Shown here in pieces: positions 13,089-22,817 of a DNA stretch of 64,000 nucleotides (position 1 is its first letter; every line of letters begins with the position of its first letter). A program made the translations under genes and the position numbers. The stretch covers positions 124,001 to 188,000 of the forward strand of contig SAXG01000007.1 in NCBI GenBank assembly GCA_012932865.1, read 5' to 3'. The notes under the pieces are model-generated. The model worked only from the letters and a program-made list of their open reading frames with translations, was not told where the DNA came from and ran no database searches. This DNA is from Amylostereum areolatum (taxonomy: Eukaryota > Basidiomycota > Agaricomycetes > Russulales > Stereaceae).

Positions 13089-13670
13089 CTAATCCTGTGC
13101 CACGAACCTGTCCGCCACCCGGACTGAGTACACAGCCGGGGCGTTCCGGATGTGCACGCAGTCCGGCCGAGTCTTCCCGATGCAGAGGCCACGGTGGGGC
13201 TTGCAAGGCCTAGGCTTGGCTGGGCGAAGGTGGTCTCCAAGAGACTCGTGCTGCTCGAGGAGCAGTGGGAGGGGGATGCGGGCGCCCTCGCGAGGGATAG
13301 AGAGGTGGAAGCTGAGCAGGGCGCTGTCAATGAAGAAGTCGACCCAGTCACTTCGAATAGCTGTGACGCGCTGGACCATGCCTGCCGATACGACTTCCAT
13401 GATGGTAGCGCCAGGGTCGTCAGCCCGCTGGTGTATCTCCACCCAGTCTCCAAGCCCAATGCGATGCGCTGGCATGCAAACCGCGGTGTAGGAGCAATGT
13501 TTGGAAGGATGACCCGTGTGGCAGTCGGTGACGACGTGGATATGCTTGGAAAGGAAGTCGAAGGTGAGAGGGTATTCTTGCTGGAAGAGGGTAACGGAGG
13601 ATGCTAACGACTTGACATCGCTAGGTGTGATGCGCTGGGGTGCAGCAGGACGAGGAGGCAAAGAACGCAT
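13089..13670 (-). CDS. Accessory ORF between A2 and B2 of the DIRS-like element, unknown function
   Basis: The frame opens at ATG 13670 (MRSLPPRPAAPQRIT) and stays open to 13089, about 193 aa. It contains scattered Cys and His residues (TDCHTGHPSKHC, CMPAH, RGLCIGKTRPDCVHI), a segment GLGDWVEIHQRADDPGATIMEVVSAG that looks like a small beta-rich domain, and a hydrophobic DWVDFFIDSALLSFHLS. I do not recognise a family. A TATA-like sequence (atttataaag, plus strand near 13721-13730) lies about 55 nt upstream of the ATG on the minus strand, so it could have its own promoter. Its place inside the split repeats suggests an element-encoded accessory protein, but captured host DNA is possible. Confidence 0.5.
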   Translation of the reverse strand: MRSLPPRPAAPQRITPSDVKSLASSVTLFQQEYPLTFDFLSKHIHVVTDCHTGHPSKHCSYTAVCMPAHRIGLGDWVEIHQRADDPGATIMEVVSAGMVQRVTAIRSDWVDFFIDSALLSFHLSIPREGARIPLPLLLEQHESLGDHLRPAKPRPCKPHRGLCIGKTRPDCVHIRNAPAVYSVRVADRFVAQD

Positions 13671-13842
13671 GATGGGATAGAAATGTTGGCATGGAATGCT
13701 AGGGAGGAAGAGTGCTCCGCCCCATTTATAAAGGGGGAGGTGAGTGGCGTGGGTAAGAAGCACGCGCGTCGCTTAGCCTGCACACTAGAAAGGCCTAGAA
13801 AGACCTAGGGGGGGAAGCGCCCATGCAGGCGCTGGGCGGGCG

Positions 13843-13997
13843 AAAGAAAAGGCCAGAGAAGTACCCAGAGCTTGGGGCCAGATAGAGACAGTGGCCGCAG
13901 GAGAGAGAAAGAGCTTCGGCTTCTTCCGAACTCCGGCATCGACCATAGACCTCGCTCTGCGGCTGTGTTCGTTCCTCGCACCGCCCCAGACCTACTA
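13843..13997 (-). repeat. Split direct repeat A2
   Basis: This is a 155-bp copy of 18805-18959. It abuts repeat B1 at 13998 with no spacer. Confidence 0.85.
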
Positions 13998-14225
13998 TCT
14001 ATGGGCTTGCCTTTCTCCAGCGCCACTACACACTGCTCATGTGAATCGCTAGTGCACAGATAAATAAGGGAACAGCGTCCCGCAAACTGACATATGAATG
14101 CAATAGCGACGAGGTACAAAGGTGAGGGTGAGGGCAAGGGAGACGCTAAGGTTGGGGGGAGCCTGCGCCGCAGGCTTCCGGCGCCAAACACATCCTAATG
14201 AAAAGGAAATCCAGCCACAGCGATA
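13998..14225 (-). repeat. Split direct repeat B1
   Basis: This is a 228-bp copy of 12530-12757, directly downstream (minus sense) of the recombinase gene. Confidence 0.85.
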
Positions 14226-14297
14226 CCCAACTCTCTAGGAGCCCAGTGACACATCAGCTGTTGCTAGATTCCCACACAATTAGGAGCTGGGTGCACC

Positions 14298-15827
14298 TTA
14301 GCGAACCGGCGGCATAGCGTAGCGCAAGAAGGCCCCGTGCACAGGTGGCTTTGCTTGTATCCATGGTGTGATGATTGCTGCATGCCGCCGCATGTAGACC
14401 AGAAAGGCATCACTTGCCCACCTGCCCTTAGCCCGCATGACCTCGAAGGGCAAGCCACGGATGAGATACTCCACTGTGCTGCCGATGCGAAAGCCATGGC
14501 ACTGCTTGAAGGGAATGTCCGCATCCGAGAAAGCCTTCCTGATGCGCTTGACGAAGTGAGCTTTGGCTAGCGGTACCCGCGAGCCGCTAGCATCCATATA
14601 GGCAAATAGGTGTTCGCCTTGCCCGGGCGCATTGACCCAGTGGATGCTCTCGGTTTGATTGTCCTTCATGGACTTCGAGCGGGGAAGCTTGATGGACGTG
14701 ACTTCACCCCAGTCGTCGAGAACCTCCCTCGAGACGCACTTGATAGTCGGATTACGGGCTGCGTCGAACTTGGTGGTTTTGGTGGTGAGCTCGCCGGTGC
14801 GACCCACTCCATAAAAGAGGGATGTGGCGCAGGCCCACACGGATGCATCAAATGGTGAGGCAAGGTTGAGGTGCTCGCGAATAGCGACCAGGTCGGCGAC
14901 CGTATACGGCTCTCGGGGCTTGACTTTGCACGCGGCTGGGGCGAGGCGTGCTCCGGCTCGGAACAGGAGATCTGCATGCGCGGGGTCGATCCGCCAGGGT
15001 TGACGGTGCAGGATGTGCCAGGCATGCACCCCGGAAACGTAGTTGGCAATGGTGCTCTTTGAGTACGCGCCGATGAAGGATGACATGAAGACTAGCAGCA
15101 GCTCTGGGCTAGCTGGGCATCGTTCGGCCTCCGGTATCCCCTTCGCGTCGCACATAACATGGAACGCCAGCAGCCCGGAGCCATACGTCTCCAGCGTGCC
15201 CATCTCGAATCCCTCTCCGAGGAGTGCGAAGACGCGCCTTATGTCTTCGTCCGTCAGAGAGCCCGACGTGGCTATGGCGCGTAGGGGTGTCCAGAGCCTT
15301 ATCCGCTCCCGCGCGAAGCAATGTGGGCGGAGCAATGATGGTGATGGCGCGAAACCCAGCTTGTACGGCTTTGGCTTGTTTGACCCAACGGGCGCTGTAG
15401 GAGGCGGCGCTGGCTGTGCTGCGACGTGCGCGGGGCTGCGCTGGGGCGTGACAGCTACGAGCGGGGGAGGGGAAACTGCGGGGCCGCCTTGTGACGCGCC
15501 GTGTGTGGGGGAGAGAGCGCGCGTTGAGGGCACCACGTCACCTACGCTTGGGCGCACTGCTGCCTGCGGAGATGGGATCGTCGAAGCCTGCGAGGAAAGG
15601 ACGGAGCGCGGGAGGGAGAGATATGGGTGGGAGGAGGAGGTGGGTTGGGGGGTATAACCCTCTGGATGGGTTGTCTGCTGGGTTGTGCTCACTACGGACG
15701 TATCGCGTATGGACGACACGGCCGTCGGGAGCCAGGAGTGAGTGAATTCGCTTGAAGACGTCATTGACTTGACGTTGCCGACTGCGTCCGTTCCACCACC
15801 CTTCGACAACACCCTTGTTGTCCCCAT
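14298..15827 (-). CDS. Tyrosine recombinase of the DIRS-like element
   Basis: The frame runs from ATG 15827 (MGTTRVLSKGG) to 14298, 509 aa. After a low-complexity Ser/Pro/Ala-rich N-terminus comes a core-binding-like region (YGSGLLAFHVMCDAKG, YSKSTIANYVSGVHAWH) and then the catalytic domain: Arg in GVGRTGELT, HxxR in CHGFRIGSTVEYL, a Trp in KGRWASDAF, and a candidate nucleophile Tyr in LVYMRRHAA. All members of the Arg-His-Arg-Tyr set seem present. It would integrate a circular cDNA by site-specific strand exchange, leaving no classical target duplication. It overlaps the 3' end of the RT/RNase H frame by about 290 nt in another frame. Confidence 0.8.
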   Translation of the reverse strand: MGTTRVLSKGGGTDAVGNVKSMTSSSEFTHSWLPTAVSSIRDTSVVSTTQQTTHPEGYTPQPTSSSHPYLSLPRSVLSSQASTIPSPQAAVRPSVGDVVPSTRALSPTHGASQGGPAVSPPPLVAVTPQRSPAHVAAQPAPPPTAPVGSNKPKPYKLGFAPSPSLLRPHCFARERIRLWTPLRAIATSGSLTDEDIRRVFALLGEGFEMGTLETYGSGLLAFHVMCDAKGIPEAERCPASPELLLVFMSSFIGAYSKSTIANYVSGVHAWHILHRQPWRIDPAHADLLFRAGARLAPAACKVKPREPYTVADLVAIREHLNLASPFDASVWACATSLFYGVGRTGELTTKTTKFDAARNPTIKCVSREVLDDWGEVTSIKLPRSKSMKDNQTESIHWVNAPGQGEHLFAYMDASGSRVPLAKAHFVKRIRKAFSDADIPFKQCHGFRIGSTVEYLIRGLPFEVMRAKGRWASDAFLVYMRRHAAIITPWIQAKPPVHGAFLRYAMPPVR

Positions 15828-17421
15828 AGACGGCGAGCTGTGATGGAGGGGGTGGAAGCGCTCGCATCGATAACAGCGCTCGAACGAGGAGCTCGAAACC
15901 TACCGCTTCTGCCCAGCCGATATCGCGCCCGTCTGCTTTCCAACCCGGTAGCAGCCGCCATGCCCTCCAATGACCTGCGATCCAGATACCGATGCCCACG
16001 CCGGAGCTGGCGTCGGAGAAAGCGTGCGTGTCGACGACGGTTGTGGGCGCGGAGATGCGGCGTACGAGGTGCTGAGCCAGGGTCTGCTGCCACCAAGATA
16101 GGTCATTCTCTGTGTCGCGGGGCGGAGTGCGCGGCTTGAGTTCGTCGCCCGCTGGGAAGAAGGAGAGGAAGACTTCGAGGTTGGTGAGATACGCGCGGCC
16201 TTGCGGGACAACGCGAGTGGTGTGAAGCAGCTTGCCGTACAGCTTTTGGGCGTCGCTGAGAACATGCGTTTGGGAACGTTGCCATTCCTGGATTGCGCCG
16301 AGATATTTCTCACGCTTCCGGCGCGGCAGGCTAATAGCTCGCCGCTCGAGGTCCCAATCGAGTCCAGTGAACTCGAAGGCCGTCGCGAACAGCTTGTCCT
16401 TTTCGAGCTGCCATGGAATGCCCAGCTCATCGGACACGATGTCTATGTCCGCTAAGCAGCATGTAAACTCCATATCGCACGGTAGACGGGGCGACGCGGA
16501 GGAGAGGTCTTGTATGGGGAACATCATGTCGTCGTCAAATTCCTCCGCTTTCCCTCGCTCTAAAGGCTGGCCTCCGTACCAACGGCGCCCACCGCTGGTC
16601 CGCATCCCTCCACCTAGCCTGATGTGTTCTCGCCACTTGCGCCGCTGATTGTTGTACTCTACGAGCAACTCTCGTTGAATGCGAATGAATACATGGTCGT
16701 CAACCCATTTGGAGATCGGCCCGAGGCCGCGCGAACGCATGATATCCACCGCTGCGTCTTGAAGATTTCCGTACACCCCGGCCATAGACGCGGTGCCAAA
16801 GCTGCCATTTGTGTCAATCGCGTAACGGTCCTCTTTGTTGTGCAGCCTGACGACTGCCGCCCCCCATTGCGACGGGTGCAAAGGGATTGTGCGGTAGGCC
16901 TCCGAGACGTCGCGCACCGCACCTTCAGACCCTGGTGGGAGATGTGTAACTACCCAGCGAAAAATCTCGAAGGTGCTCCACGAGCAAGGGTAATCATCCG
17001 AAGATATGTAAGAATTGACGGAGGGGTACGAGGTAGATGGGGAATGCGGGAACGAGAAATTCTGTATCAGACGGAAAGATTCGGGTTTGTGGGGTTTTGG
17101 GATCAAGGATAAGGGGGAGGACTGTACAGGTCCAAGGAGGCTAACCGCTTCTGCCAGTGAGACGGGCCCTAAGTACCTGCCAGAAGAAAATTCATGTGTG
17201 ATGATGCGCTCAAATTCCGAGGTGTGCTCGCCGAGGGATAGACTATTGGGGGGAACGTGTGTGGAGCCCAATGGGGGAAAACCGATGCAGAAACCGAGAG
17301 AAATCGAACTTGGTAGAGTGGGGTACTTTCCCGACAACCCTGCACGTGTTAACGCGAGCGTCCACGTGCCGGCATGGTACGGTGTGTTAGGCCTACGCTT
17401 TCTCAGCGCGAGGGCAGCCAT
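15538..17421 (-). CDS. Reverse transcriptase-RNase H of the DIRS-like element
   Basis: The likely start is ATG 17421 (MAALALRKRRPNT), overlapping the gag stop by 29 nt; the frame is also open upstream to about 17748. RT motifs include FRLIQNFSFP, VRDVSEAYRTIPLHPSQWG and KWVDDHVFIRI (VDDH catalytic Asp pair, usual in DIRS-type RTs). The RNase H region shows THAFSDASSGVGIGIW, WAEAVGFELLVRAL, VYGDNKGVVEGW and RSEHNPADNPSRG (acidic catalytic residues). It converts element RNA to cDNA. No stop or frameshift is visible across about 627 aa. Start-stop overlap with gag suggests coupled reinitiation or frameshifting. Confidence 0.8.
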   Translation of the reverse strand: MAALALRKRRPNTPYHAGTWTLALTRAGLSGKYPTLPSSISLGFCIGFPPLGSTHVPPNSLSLGEHTSEFERIITHEFSSGRYLGPVSLAEAVSLLGPVQSSPLSLIPKPHKPESFRLIQNFSFPHSPSTSYPSVNSYISSDDYPCSWSTFEIFRWVVTHLPPGSEGAVRDVSEAYRTIPLHPSQWGAAVVRLHNKEDRYAIDTNGSFGTASMAGVYGNLQDAAVDIMRSRGLGPISKWVDDHVFIRIQRELLVEYNNQRRKWREHIRLGGGMRTSGGRRWYGGQPLERGKAEEFDDDMMFPIQDLSSASPRLPCDMEFTCCLADIDIVSDELGIPWQLEKDKLFATAFEFTGLDWDLERRAISLPRRKREKYLGAIQEWQRSQTHVLSDAQKLYGKLLHTTRVVPQGRAYLTNLEVFLSFFPAGDELKPRTPPRDTENDLSWWQQTLAQHLVRRISAPTTVVDTHAFSDASSGVGIGIWIAGHWRAWRLLPGWKADGRDIGWAEAVGFELLVRALLSMRALPPPPSQLAVYGDNKGVVEGWWNGRSRQRQVNDVFKRIHSLLAPDGRVVHTRYVRSEHNPADNPSRGLYPPTHLLLPPISLPPALRPFLAGFDDPISAGSSAPKRR

Positions 17422-18727
17422 CAGCGCCGTGATCCGATTTTCCGCAACCGGAGCACTCGTGGTTGTGGTGAGCGGCGCGGGAGGAGCAGCCCCCGGCGCG
17501 CTGCCAGTCGAGGCAGAGCTCCCTTCCGTCGGGGGACGTGATAGCGCCGCGCTCCGTTCGCCTGCACCGCGCGATCGATCCGTCCCAGAGGGTGGGCGAG
17601 GTACACTGCGCCACTTGGTGGGGCTGGCGGCTAAGGCAGATGGCACAGATGGCACGCTTTGCGCTGCCGCTGCCCGACGGTCCTGCCCGCCCGCTGGAGC
17701 CTGTACTGGGCCGAAAGGAACGCCCTTCAGACCGCTCGGGGCGGTCAAAACGGCTCTTCTTCGTCTCGAACTCTCCGCCTGCTTTGACCGCCGCCGGGGG
17801 ACGGGGAGGAGAACGCGACCGTGCGTGTTTCCGGCTGCTGTACCCTCCGGCGTGCGTTTTCGCGGCCTCCGTCGCTACATCCAGCCTGTGGAGGCTCTCT
17901 CTTTGCAAGCGGGAGAGGAGTTCCTGCTCGATCCTGGCCAATAGTGTGTCGTTGATATTGGATATGTTGAATAAGCCTACGTGGGCCTTGAGCGCGTCAA
18001 ACCAGGCGCGACGAATACGCGCGTGGTAGAGGATGGCGATGCTTTGTCCGTGCTCTCGCCGCAAAATTGGCAGAGTCTCCAGGTGGTAATAAAACGCGGC
18101 CATGGCGTCGATGTGTTCTCTTGGCCATTGGCATGCGGTGATAACCTCGAGGAACTTGGTTCGGCCTACCAAAAGCTGCGACCACGTTAGGTCGTGATCG
18201 GGGACAACTTTCTTGGAGGGGATCAGGGCGGTGTTCGGCTTGAAGGCGATGCCGTGCTCAGTCCTGACCAAGCCGAGGCCATCATCCGCGGACGAGGTTT
18301 GTGAGGCGGTCTCGAGGCAGCCTTCTACCGTGCAGTACCACAACTCCGTGTACTCCGGGGTTTTCTTCGCCAGCTTAGCGAGGACGTACGCCGACACGCT
18401 GGGTTCAATGTGGTCTGGCGGCAGCAAATCCGGCGGGAAAAAATCGAGGACGGGGCGTGCGTCGTCTCGCTGCGCCTTGAGCTCCTGTTCTTTTCGCGCT
18501 CGATCCTCTTCGCGCGCCGCGTCCTCCGCCGCGGTTTGCGCGACGTGCTGCTGCCAGCTTGCGACGCGCTGACCGTGTCCGACTTGCCATATAGCGTTGA
18601 GCCTCGTGATGGCTATGTCGTCGTCCTCTCCTGCGCCTGTGATAGCTGCTCGCAAGGCGTCGTGCTGCGCGAGGGAGTAGTCGGGGAGTGTCTCGTCTCC
18701 TGGATCTGTAGGTACTTTGTCAGCCAT
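17393..18727 (-). CDS. Gag-like protein of the DIRS-like element
   Basis: The frame runs from ATG 18727 (MADKVPTDPGDETL) to 17393, about 444 aa. It has an Arg/Lys/Glu-rich segment (EEDRARKEQELKAQRDD), a helical central part (YYHLETLPILRREHGQ, ARIEQELLSRLQRESLH), an Arg/Ser/Pro-rich stretch, and a C-terminal cysteine cluster: CAICLSRQPHQVAQC, then CLDWQRAGGC and HECSGCGKSDHGADGCP. Such Cys/His-rich tails bind nucleic acid in DIRS-type Gag proteins. The frame is also open upstream to 19108, but that part lies in repeat A1 and the neighbouring transposon and is not expected to be translated. Confidence 0.7.
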   Translation of the reverse strand: MADKVPTDPGDETLPDYSLAQHDALRAAITGAGEDDDIAITRLNAIWQVGHGQRVASWQQHVAQTAAEDAAREEDRARKEQELKAQRDDARPVLDFFPPDLLPPDHIEPSVSAYVLAKLAKKTPEYTELWYCTVEGCLETASQTSSADDGLGLVRTEHGIAFKPNTALIPSKKVVPDHDLTWSQLLVGRTKFLEVITACQWPREHIDAMAAFYYHLETLPILRREHGQSIAILYHARIRRAWFDALKAHVGLFNISNINDTLLARIEQELLSRLQRESLHRLDVATEAAKTHAGGYSSRKHARSRSPPRPPAAVKAGGEFETKKSRFDRPERSEGRSFRPSTGSSGRAGPSGSGSAKRAICAICLSRQPHQVAQCTSPTLWDGSIARCRRTERGAITSPDGRELCLDWQRAGGCSSRAAHHNHECSGCGKSDHGADGCPRAEKA

Positions 18728-18804
18728 TCCCTGGGTCACTTTGAGCGGTAGAACTGCCTGGATAAGTGGGATGGGAGGGCGGTAGTGATAGCAAATAGCG
18801 AACA

Positions 18805-18959
18805 AAAGAAAAGGCCAGAGAAGTACCCAGAGCTTGGGGCCAGATAGAGACAGTGGCCGCAGGAGAGAGAAAGAGCTTCGGCTTCTTCCGAACTCCGGCA
18901 TCGACCATAGACCTCGCTCTGCGGCTGTGTTCGTTCCTCGCACCGCCCCAGACCTACTA
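18805..18959 (-). repeat. Split direct repeat A1 (5' terminus of DIRS-like element)
   Basis: This 155-bp repeat matches 13843-13997 and ends gacctacta. Its last bases form part of the 7-bp target duplication of the adjacent DNA transposon. Confidence 0.85.
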
Positions 18960-18960
18960 A

Positions 18961-18976
18961 TGACCTGGGGCAACGC
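18961..18976 (+). repeat. Left terminal inverted repeat of the KDZ-like transposon
   Basis: 16 bp, perfect inverted match to 22657-22672. Confidence 0.85.
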
Positions 18977-19489
18977 ACGCCAATTCAAACTCCGAAAGCG
19001 TCCACGGCGTTTCGACGTGTCGAGCCTTTCTCCACTTGCGAGGATGGTCTGCACAGTTCCCAGCGACCTCGCACACAAATAAAATAGTTTGAGAGCATGT
19101 AAAATCATCTAAAATAGCATTGTTCATTTTGTTCAGAGCAGAAGTTCAAAATTGTGCGTTTAAACATCGAAGTACGTCAGGAGTGAGCTCCTGAAGACAT
19201 ATATTGCAATTCCGTTCTGAACAAAACCGATAAACCGATTTTAACTGATTTATCGTCGAGGCCTTTCGAGCCATCTTGCGATGGTTCAACTCATCTCGAA
19301 TTTCTTTGTACGACGTCCAAACACGTTCTTTTGGCAGCGACACGTGTTATGTAAGCGTGTTTATCGACGCGTCGCGTCTCCCGTCTCGATGTCTTCCTCC
19401 TTCAACACACCTCAACACAACCCTCTAGAACGCGTTTTCGCGTCTTTCGCTCCTTTTATATTTATCTCTATGGTATATCATATTGCCTA

Positions 19490-22455
19490 ATGAGCCCCCA
19501 TCTCCCTTTTCTGCGAAAAAAACCGCGATCTTCAGCACAAAAAGCATCTGTTCAAGCTGCCCGGGTGTTTGCACACAGTCCTGTCAAGGAGAACCACCCC
19601 CCAAGCCCAACAACCACGAGATCCTCGTCATCTAATTCAAGTATCAGCAACTCAGCATCAAATGTACTCAAGTCTGTGCAGGAGAAGCTGGCAGAGGCCC
19701 GGAGAAAGGTCCACAATGTGACCCGGCAGGTTCTCCGAGCGCAGAATGGGCAGAGGAAGCTGAAGGTGCACATCGACCGTGTAGGGTGTTTCAATATACT
19801 AATACATGCTCTAGGAGGAGAACTATCTGCTTCATCGAGAGCTCAAGGCCTTGGACCGGAAGAATGTTGCCAATGCTCAAGCTCACATCCCACACATCCC
19901 AACTACATCACCATCCAAACCCCAAGCCCGGCCATCTCCCGCGTCACCACCCACTTTGTCACGATCCAAACGCGATCAAGGAGTGCAGCACACAACCCAG
20001 CTCATTTCAAGATTGCGGAAGAAGAACGATGCGCTCCGCAAACGCGTTGCACGCGGCCTCAAAAGTCGCCCGAAGGCCATCGAGCGCGCGCTTGCAAGCG
20101 CGACAGTAAAAGGGATCAAGACATTCGTTCTCAAGGAGAAGGGGATATTTACGGACAAAGTACGCCGTCTGGTGCGATCGCTGGTGCAAGATGGCCTTCC
20201 ATTTCGCAATGTCTCGCGCGTTATTCGCCGAGTTCTAAGGGTTGTCGGCATCGAAGTTGTCGGCGACATTGATCGGCACAGCGTGCGGCGCATCAACCTC
20301 GAGAGCCGTGTTCTGTCCGATCTACAGGTCGCCAGCGAGCTTCAGCAAGCAACGGGTACGTGCCCTCCGGCCTTGGTCGTTGTTGTATACTGATTTGGTG
20401 GGATCTCCAGCCTTTACCGTCGTGGGCGATGGAACCTCGCACAAGAATATACATTACGAGACAACATTTCTCGATATCAAGCTCCCAGACGATGGCTCAA
20501 CCGGAGAACCGGCCACTCGCGTCAAGCGTATGCTTCCACTAAGGACTGCCCCCGACCACATGAGTGCGGAGCAGCTGCGCGGCTTGAAGCAGCGCATTCT
20601 TGACCTCATCGACCTCCACAACCGAAGCCCCCTCGGTGCCAATAACCCGATCGCTCTGGCCGAAATCCTTGCCAAGCTCAAAGGCATGCTCAGTGACCAC
20701 GCTAACGACCAAAAGCGGCTGGCAGAACTCATCGAAAATCTCAAGCGTGATGTGGATCGGGAGCAGCGTGGTCGAGACGCGCTTGCAACGTTGTCAAACC
20801 TCGAGTTCGTCTTGTTTCTGCAAGGCTATACAGAGCAGTGCATTCGCAACGCTGGAGGGATTGACGCATGGGAGCGGTTAGACGAGAAGGAACGGATGAC
20901 CCACGCAGGGCACGCTCGGGGTGCTGCTCTTCGGCAGCTTGGCCAGGAGCGCTTCGATGCACTCAGTGATGAAGAACGGCGTTGGATAGATCTGTTTATC
21001 TGGGCAGGATGCGGAATGCACAAGGAGATGAACACATTCAAATGGGGTGCGCGCAAGATGAAAGAATGGTGGTCATCAGATGAAGCAGTCGAGTCGGGTG
21101 CAGTGCCGCCCCTTCTTCTATTCAACAAGGACAATGCTGCCGCCGTTTCCGACAAGTCCGCATCATCATCGAAGGTGCGCGCTGAAGCTGTCTCCACCGG
21201 TGGTGGCATCAAGACCACCGAGCTCGCCGGCGCGTACTTTCGGCACAAGAACTCGAAGAAAGGCCAGCAAGACCATTACCGTTGGTTCTTCCAGATCACC
21301 CTCAGCTACGTTGTACAGTTTCCGGACACCAGCAACACACGATTCGGGACGTTCGGCGAAGGTGCTGGTGAACTACTCGTTCACCTAGACATCTACGCCG
21401 AGTTCCTCTTGATTGTACGCGATACCAAGGAATCCGGAGACTTCAATCACTTAGAACAGAATCTACACAAGGCTCTCTGTGATCCCCCCACACTCACCGA
21501 ACTCGCAGTTCTCACCCTCTACTCCCAAGCTATCAGCCACCCATATATGCGCTATATTCGAAGCGCTGACAATGCTCTCCTCCTTGGCCCCTACCATGAC
21601 CATGTTCTCTCACACTGTCAATCCCTGCTCAACGACCCGACAATCCTTCTGACCACCGAAAGTCAAGCCTACTCCACAGCGACACTTGACGGTCAAAATT
21701 GGGAACGTCCCGAGGCCATCTATGCCATACATCGGCTCCGTCAAAGTGGCCGTCTCCCTTTCCTTCAGCCCGTCCTGCACGCATTTCTGCGGGGCGCACT
21801 CAAGGGATGGAAGCGGTTCACAACGGAGTTTGCACCTGGAAGCCGTATCACCACTGCTACACCTGCCGAGCTTGAAGCTGCAGCGTCAGATGCAGCAAAC
21901 GATCTTTCGGAGGGATCTTTTGGCTGGTTCCGAGATGGGCACCATTCAAAGCCAAGTATGACACTCGAGAGCTGGAACGCAAAGACCGTTCACAAGTTCA
22001 ATGGCACGGATAAATGGGAAACTGCTGCCCTTGACAACACTCCTTCCCTTTCGTCATTCGTTCGCAAAGAAGGACGGGTCCTCGATAGTGCCGTACAGGA
22101 TAGGGCTGCTCGTGCAGAGCATGTGGAGAGTATGAAGAGGAAGCGGGTACAACTCCTTGAAGATCGTGTGGCAAAACGACAGCGAGATGATGAGCGCAAG
22201 GCAAAAGTTGAAGCAATTAATGTCAATCTCAATCCAGAATATTGGTCCAACCCCGACAACTTCTCGAACATCAAGCGGGCAGACATTATCTCACATCTCT
22301 CTTGGCTACGGGTTCCAACACGACAGATCACAGTGCCAAAGGGTGCCTCTTCTCTGAAGAAGGAAGCAGCTCTTGAGGTGCTTGTCGCTATCTTGAACGG
22401 ACTCACGGAGAAACAGCGGCAGGAATTGATTGAGTCGGCCCTAGTACCAAATTGA
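19490..22455 (+). CDS. KDZ-like transposase (CxxH-containing DDE/RNase H-fold)
   Basis: The exons are 19490-19780, 19815-20355 and 20411-22455, giving 958 aa; both introns keep frame, and the first holds a tactaat branch-site-like sequence. The N-terminus is Ser-rich with coiled coil (VQEKLAEARRKVHNVTRQVLRAQ), then a basic helical DNA-binding-like region (KVRRLVRSLVQDGLPFRNVSRVIRRVLR). The catalytic core opens with FTVVGDGTSHKNIHYE (probable first Asp) and has the insert WAGCGMHKEMNTFKWG, whose CxxH is a feature of KDZ-superfamily transposases. A coiled basic region (KRKRVQLLEDRVAKRQRDDERK) precedes the C-terminus. It would cut and paste the surrounding element. Placement within KDZ (Dileera or Zisupton side) is uncertain; no CxC cluster is seen. 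Confidence 0.65.
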
Positions 22456-22656
22456 CCATAAGCGACATAACTTTGCACGTACTACTCTGTTCAGCTGTAT
22501 GTATTGATTCATGTGTTTACTAAGTAACCCTCTAGCATGTTCTTTTTGAAAACAGCTGAGCAACGGGTGTGTGAATGATCAAATAATGAGATGCACGCAC
22601 TGTGACCATGTTTCGACGCGACTTCAGGTCACATGACCTGGACACTTTTCGAACCG

Positions 22657-22672
22657 GCGTTGCCCCAGGTCA
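22657..22672 (-). repeat. Right terminal inverted repeat of the KDZ-like transposon
   Basis: 16 bp, inverted match to 18961-18976, followed by the target duplication ctactaa. Confidence 0.85.
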
Positions 22673-22817
22673 CTACTAACAATGGACAGACGCGATCATG
22701 TGACTGTCCCTCCAGTCCACAGATACACTGCATGATACAGACGGTATCCAAGCGTCACAGGAGGAAGATACACGGAAACCGGAACACGGGACTCTACATG
22801 TAGCGTAGGAGGTGGGG

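Larger units (their letters stand above)
12530..18959 (-). mobile_element. DIRS/Ngaro-like tyrosine-recombinase retrotransposon with split direct repeats
   Basis: Read on the minus strand, the order is A1 (18805-18959), Gag, RT/RNase H, tyrosine recombinase, B1 (13998-14225), A2 (13843-13997), about 1.1 kb with one open reading frame, then B2 (12530-12757). A1/A2 are 155 bp each and B1/B2 are 228 bp each; A2 and B1 abut exactly. This A1-ORFs-B1A2-B2 plan defines split-direct-repeat elements (Ngaro/PAT/VIPER type) that integrate through a tyrosine recombinase instead of a DDE integrase. The three main frames are all open, so the element may be recent. It sits about 260 bp downstream of the enolase stop, and its 5' terminus is the insertion point of the DNA transposon at 18961-22672. 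Confidence 0.8.
18961..22672 (+). mobile_element. 3.7-kb TIR DNA transposon, KDZ-like, apparently intact
   Basis: The ends are 16-bp perfect inverted repeats: tgacctggggcaacgc at 18961-18976 and its reverse complement at 22657-22672. They are flanked by the 7-bp direct repeat ctactaa (18954-18960 and 22673-22679), a target-site duplication. A single three-exon transposase gene fills the interior. Ends, duplication and open gene together suggest a recent and possibly autonomous copy. The left duplication overlaps the last bases of repeat A1 of the DIRS-like element, so it inserted after that element, at its edge. Confidence 0.85.
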
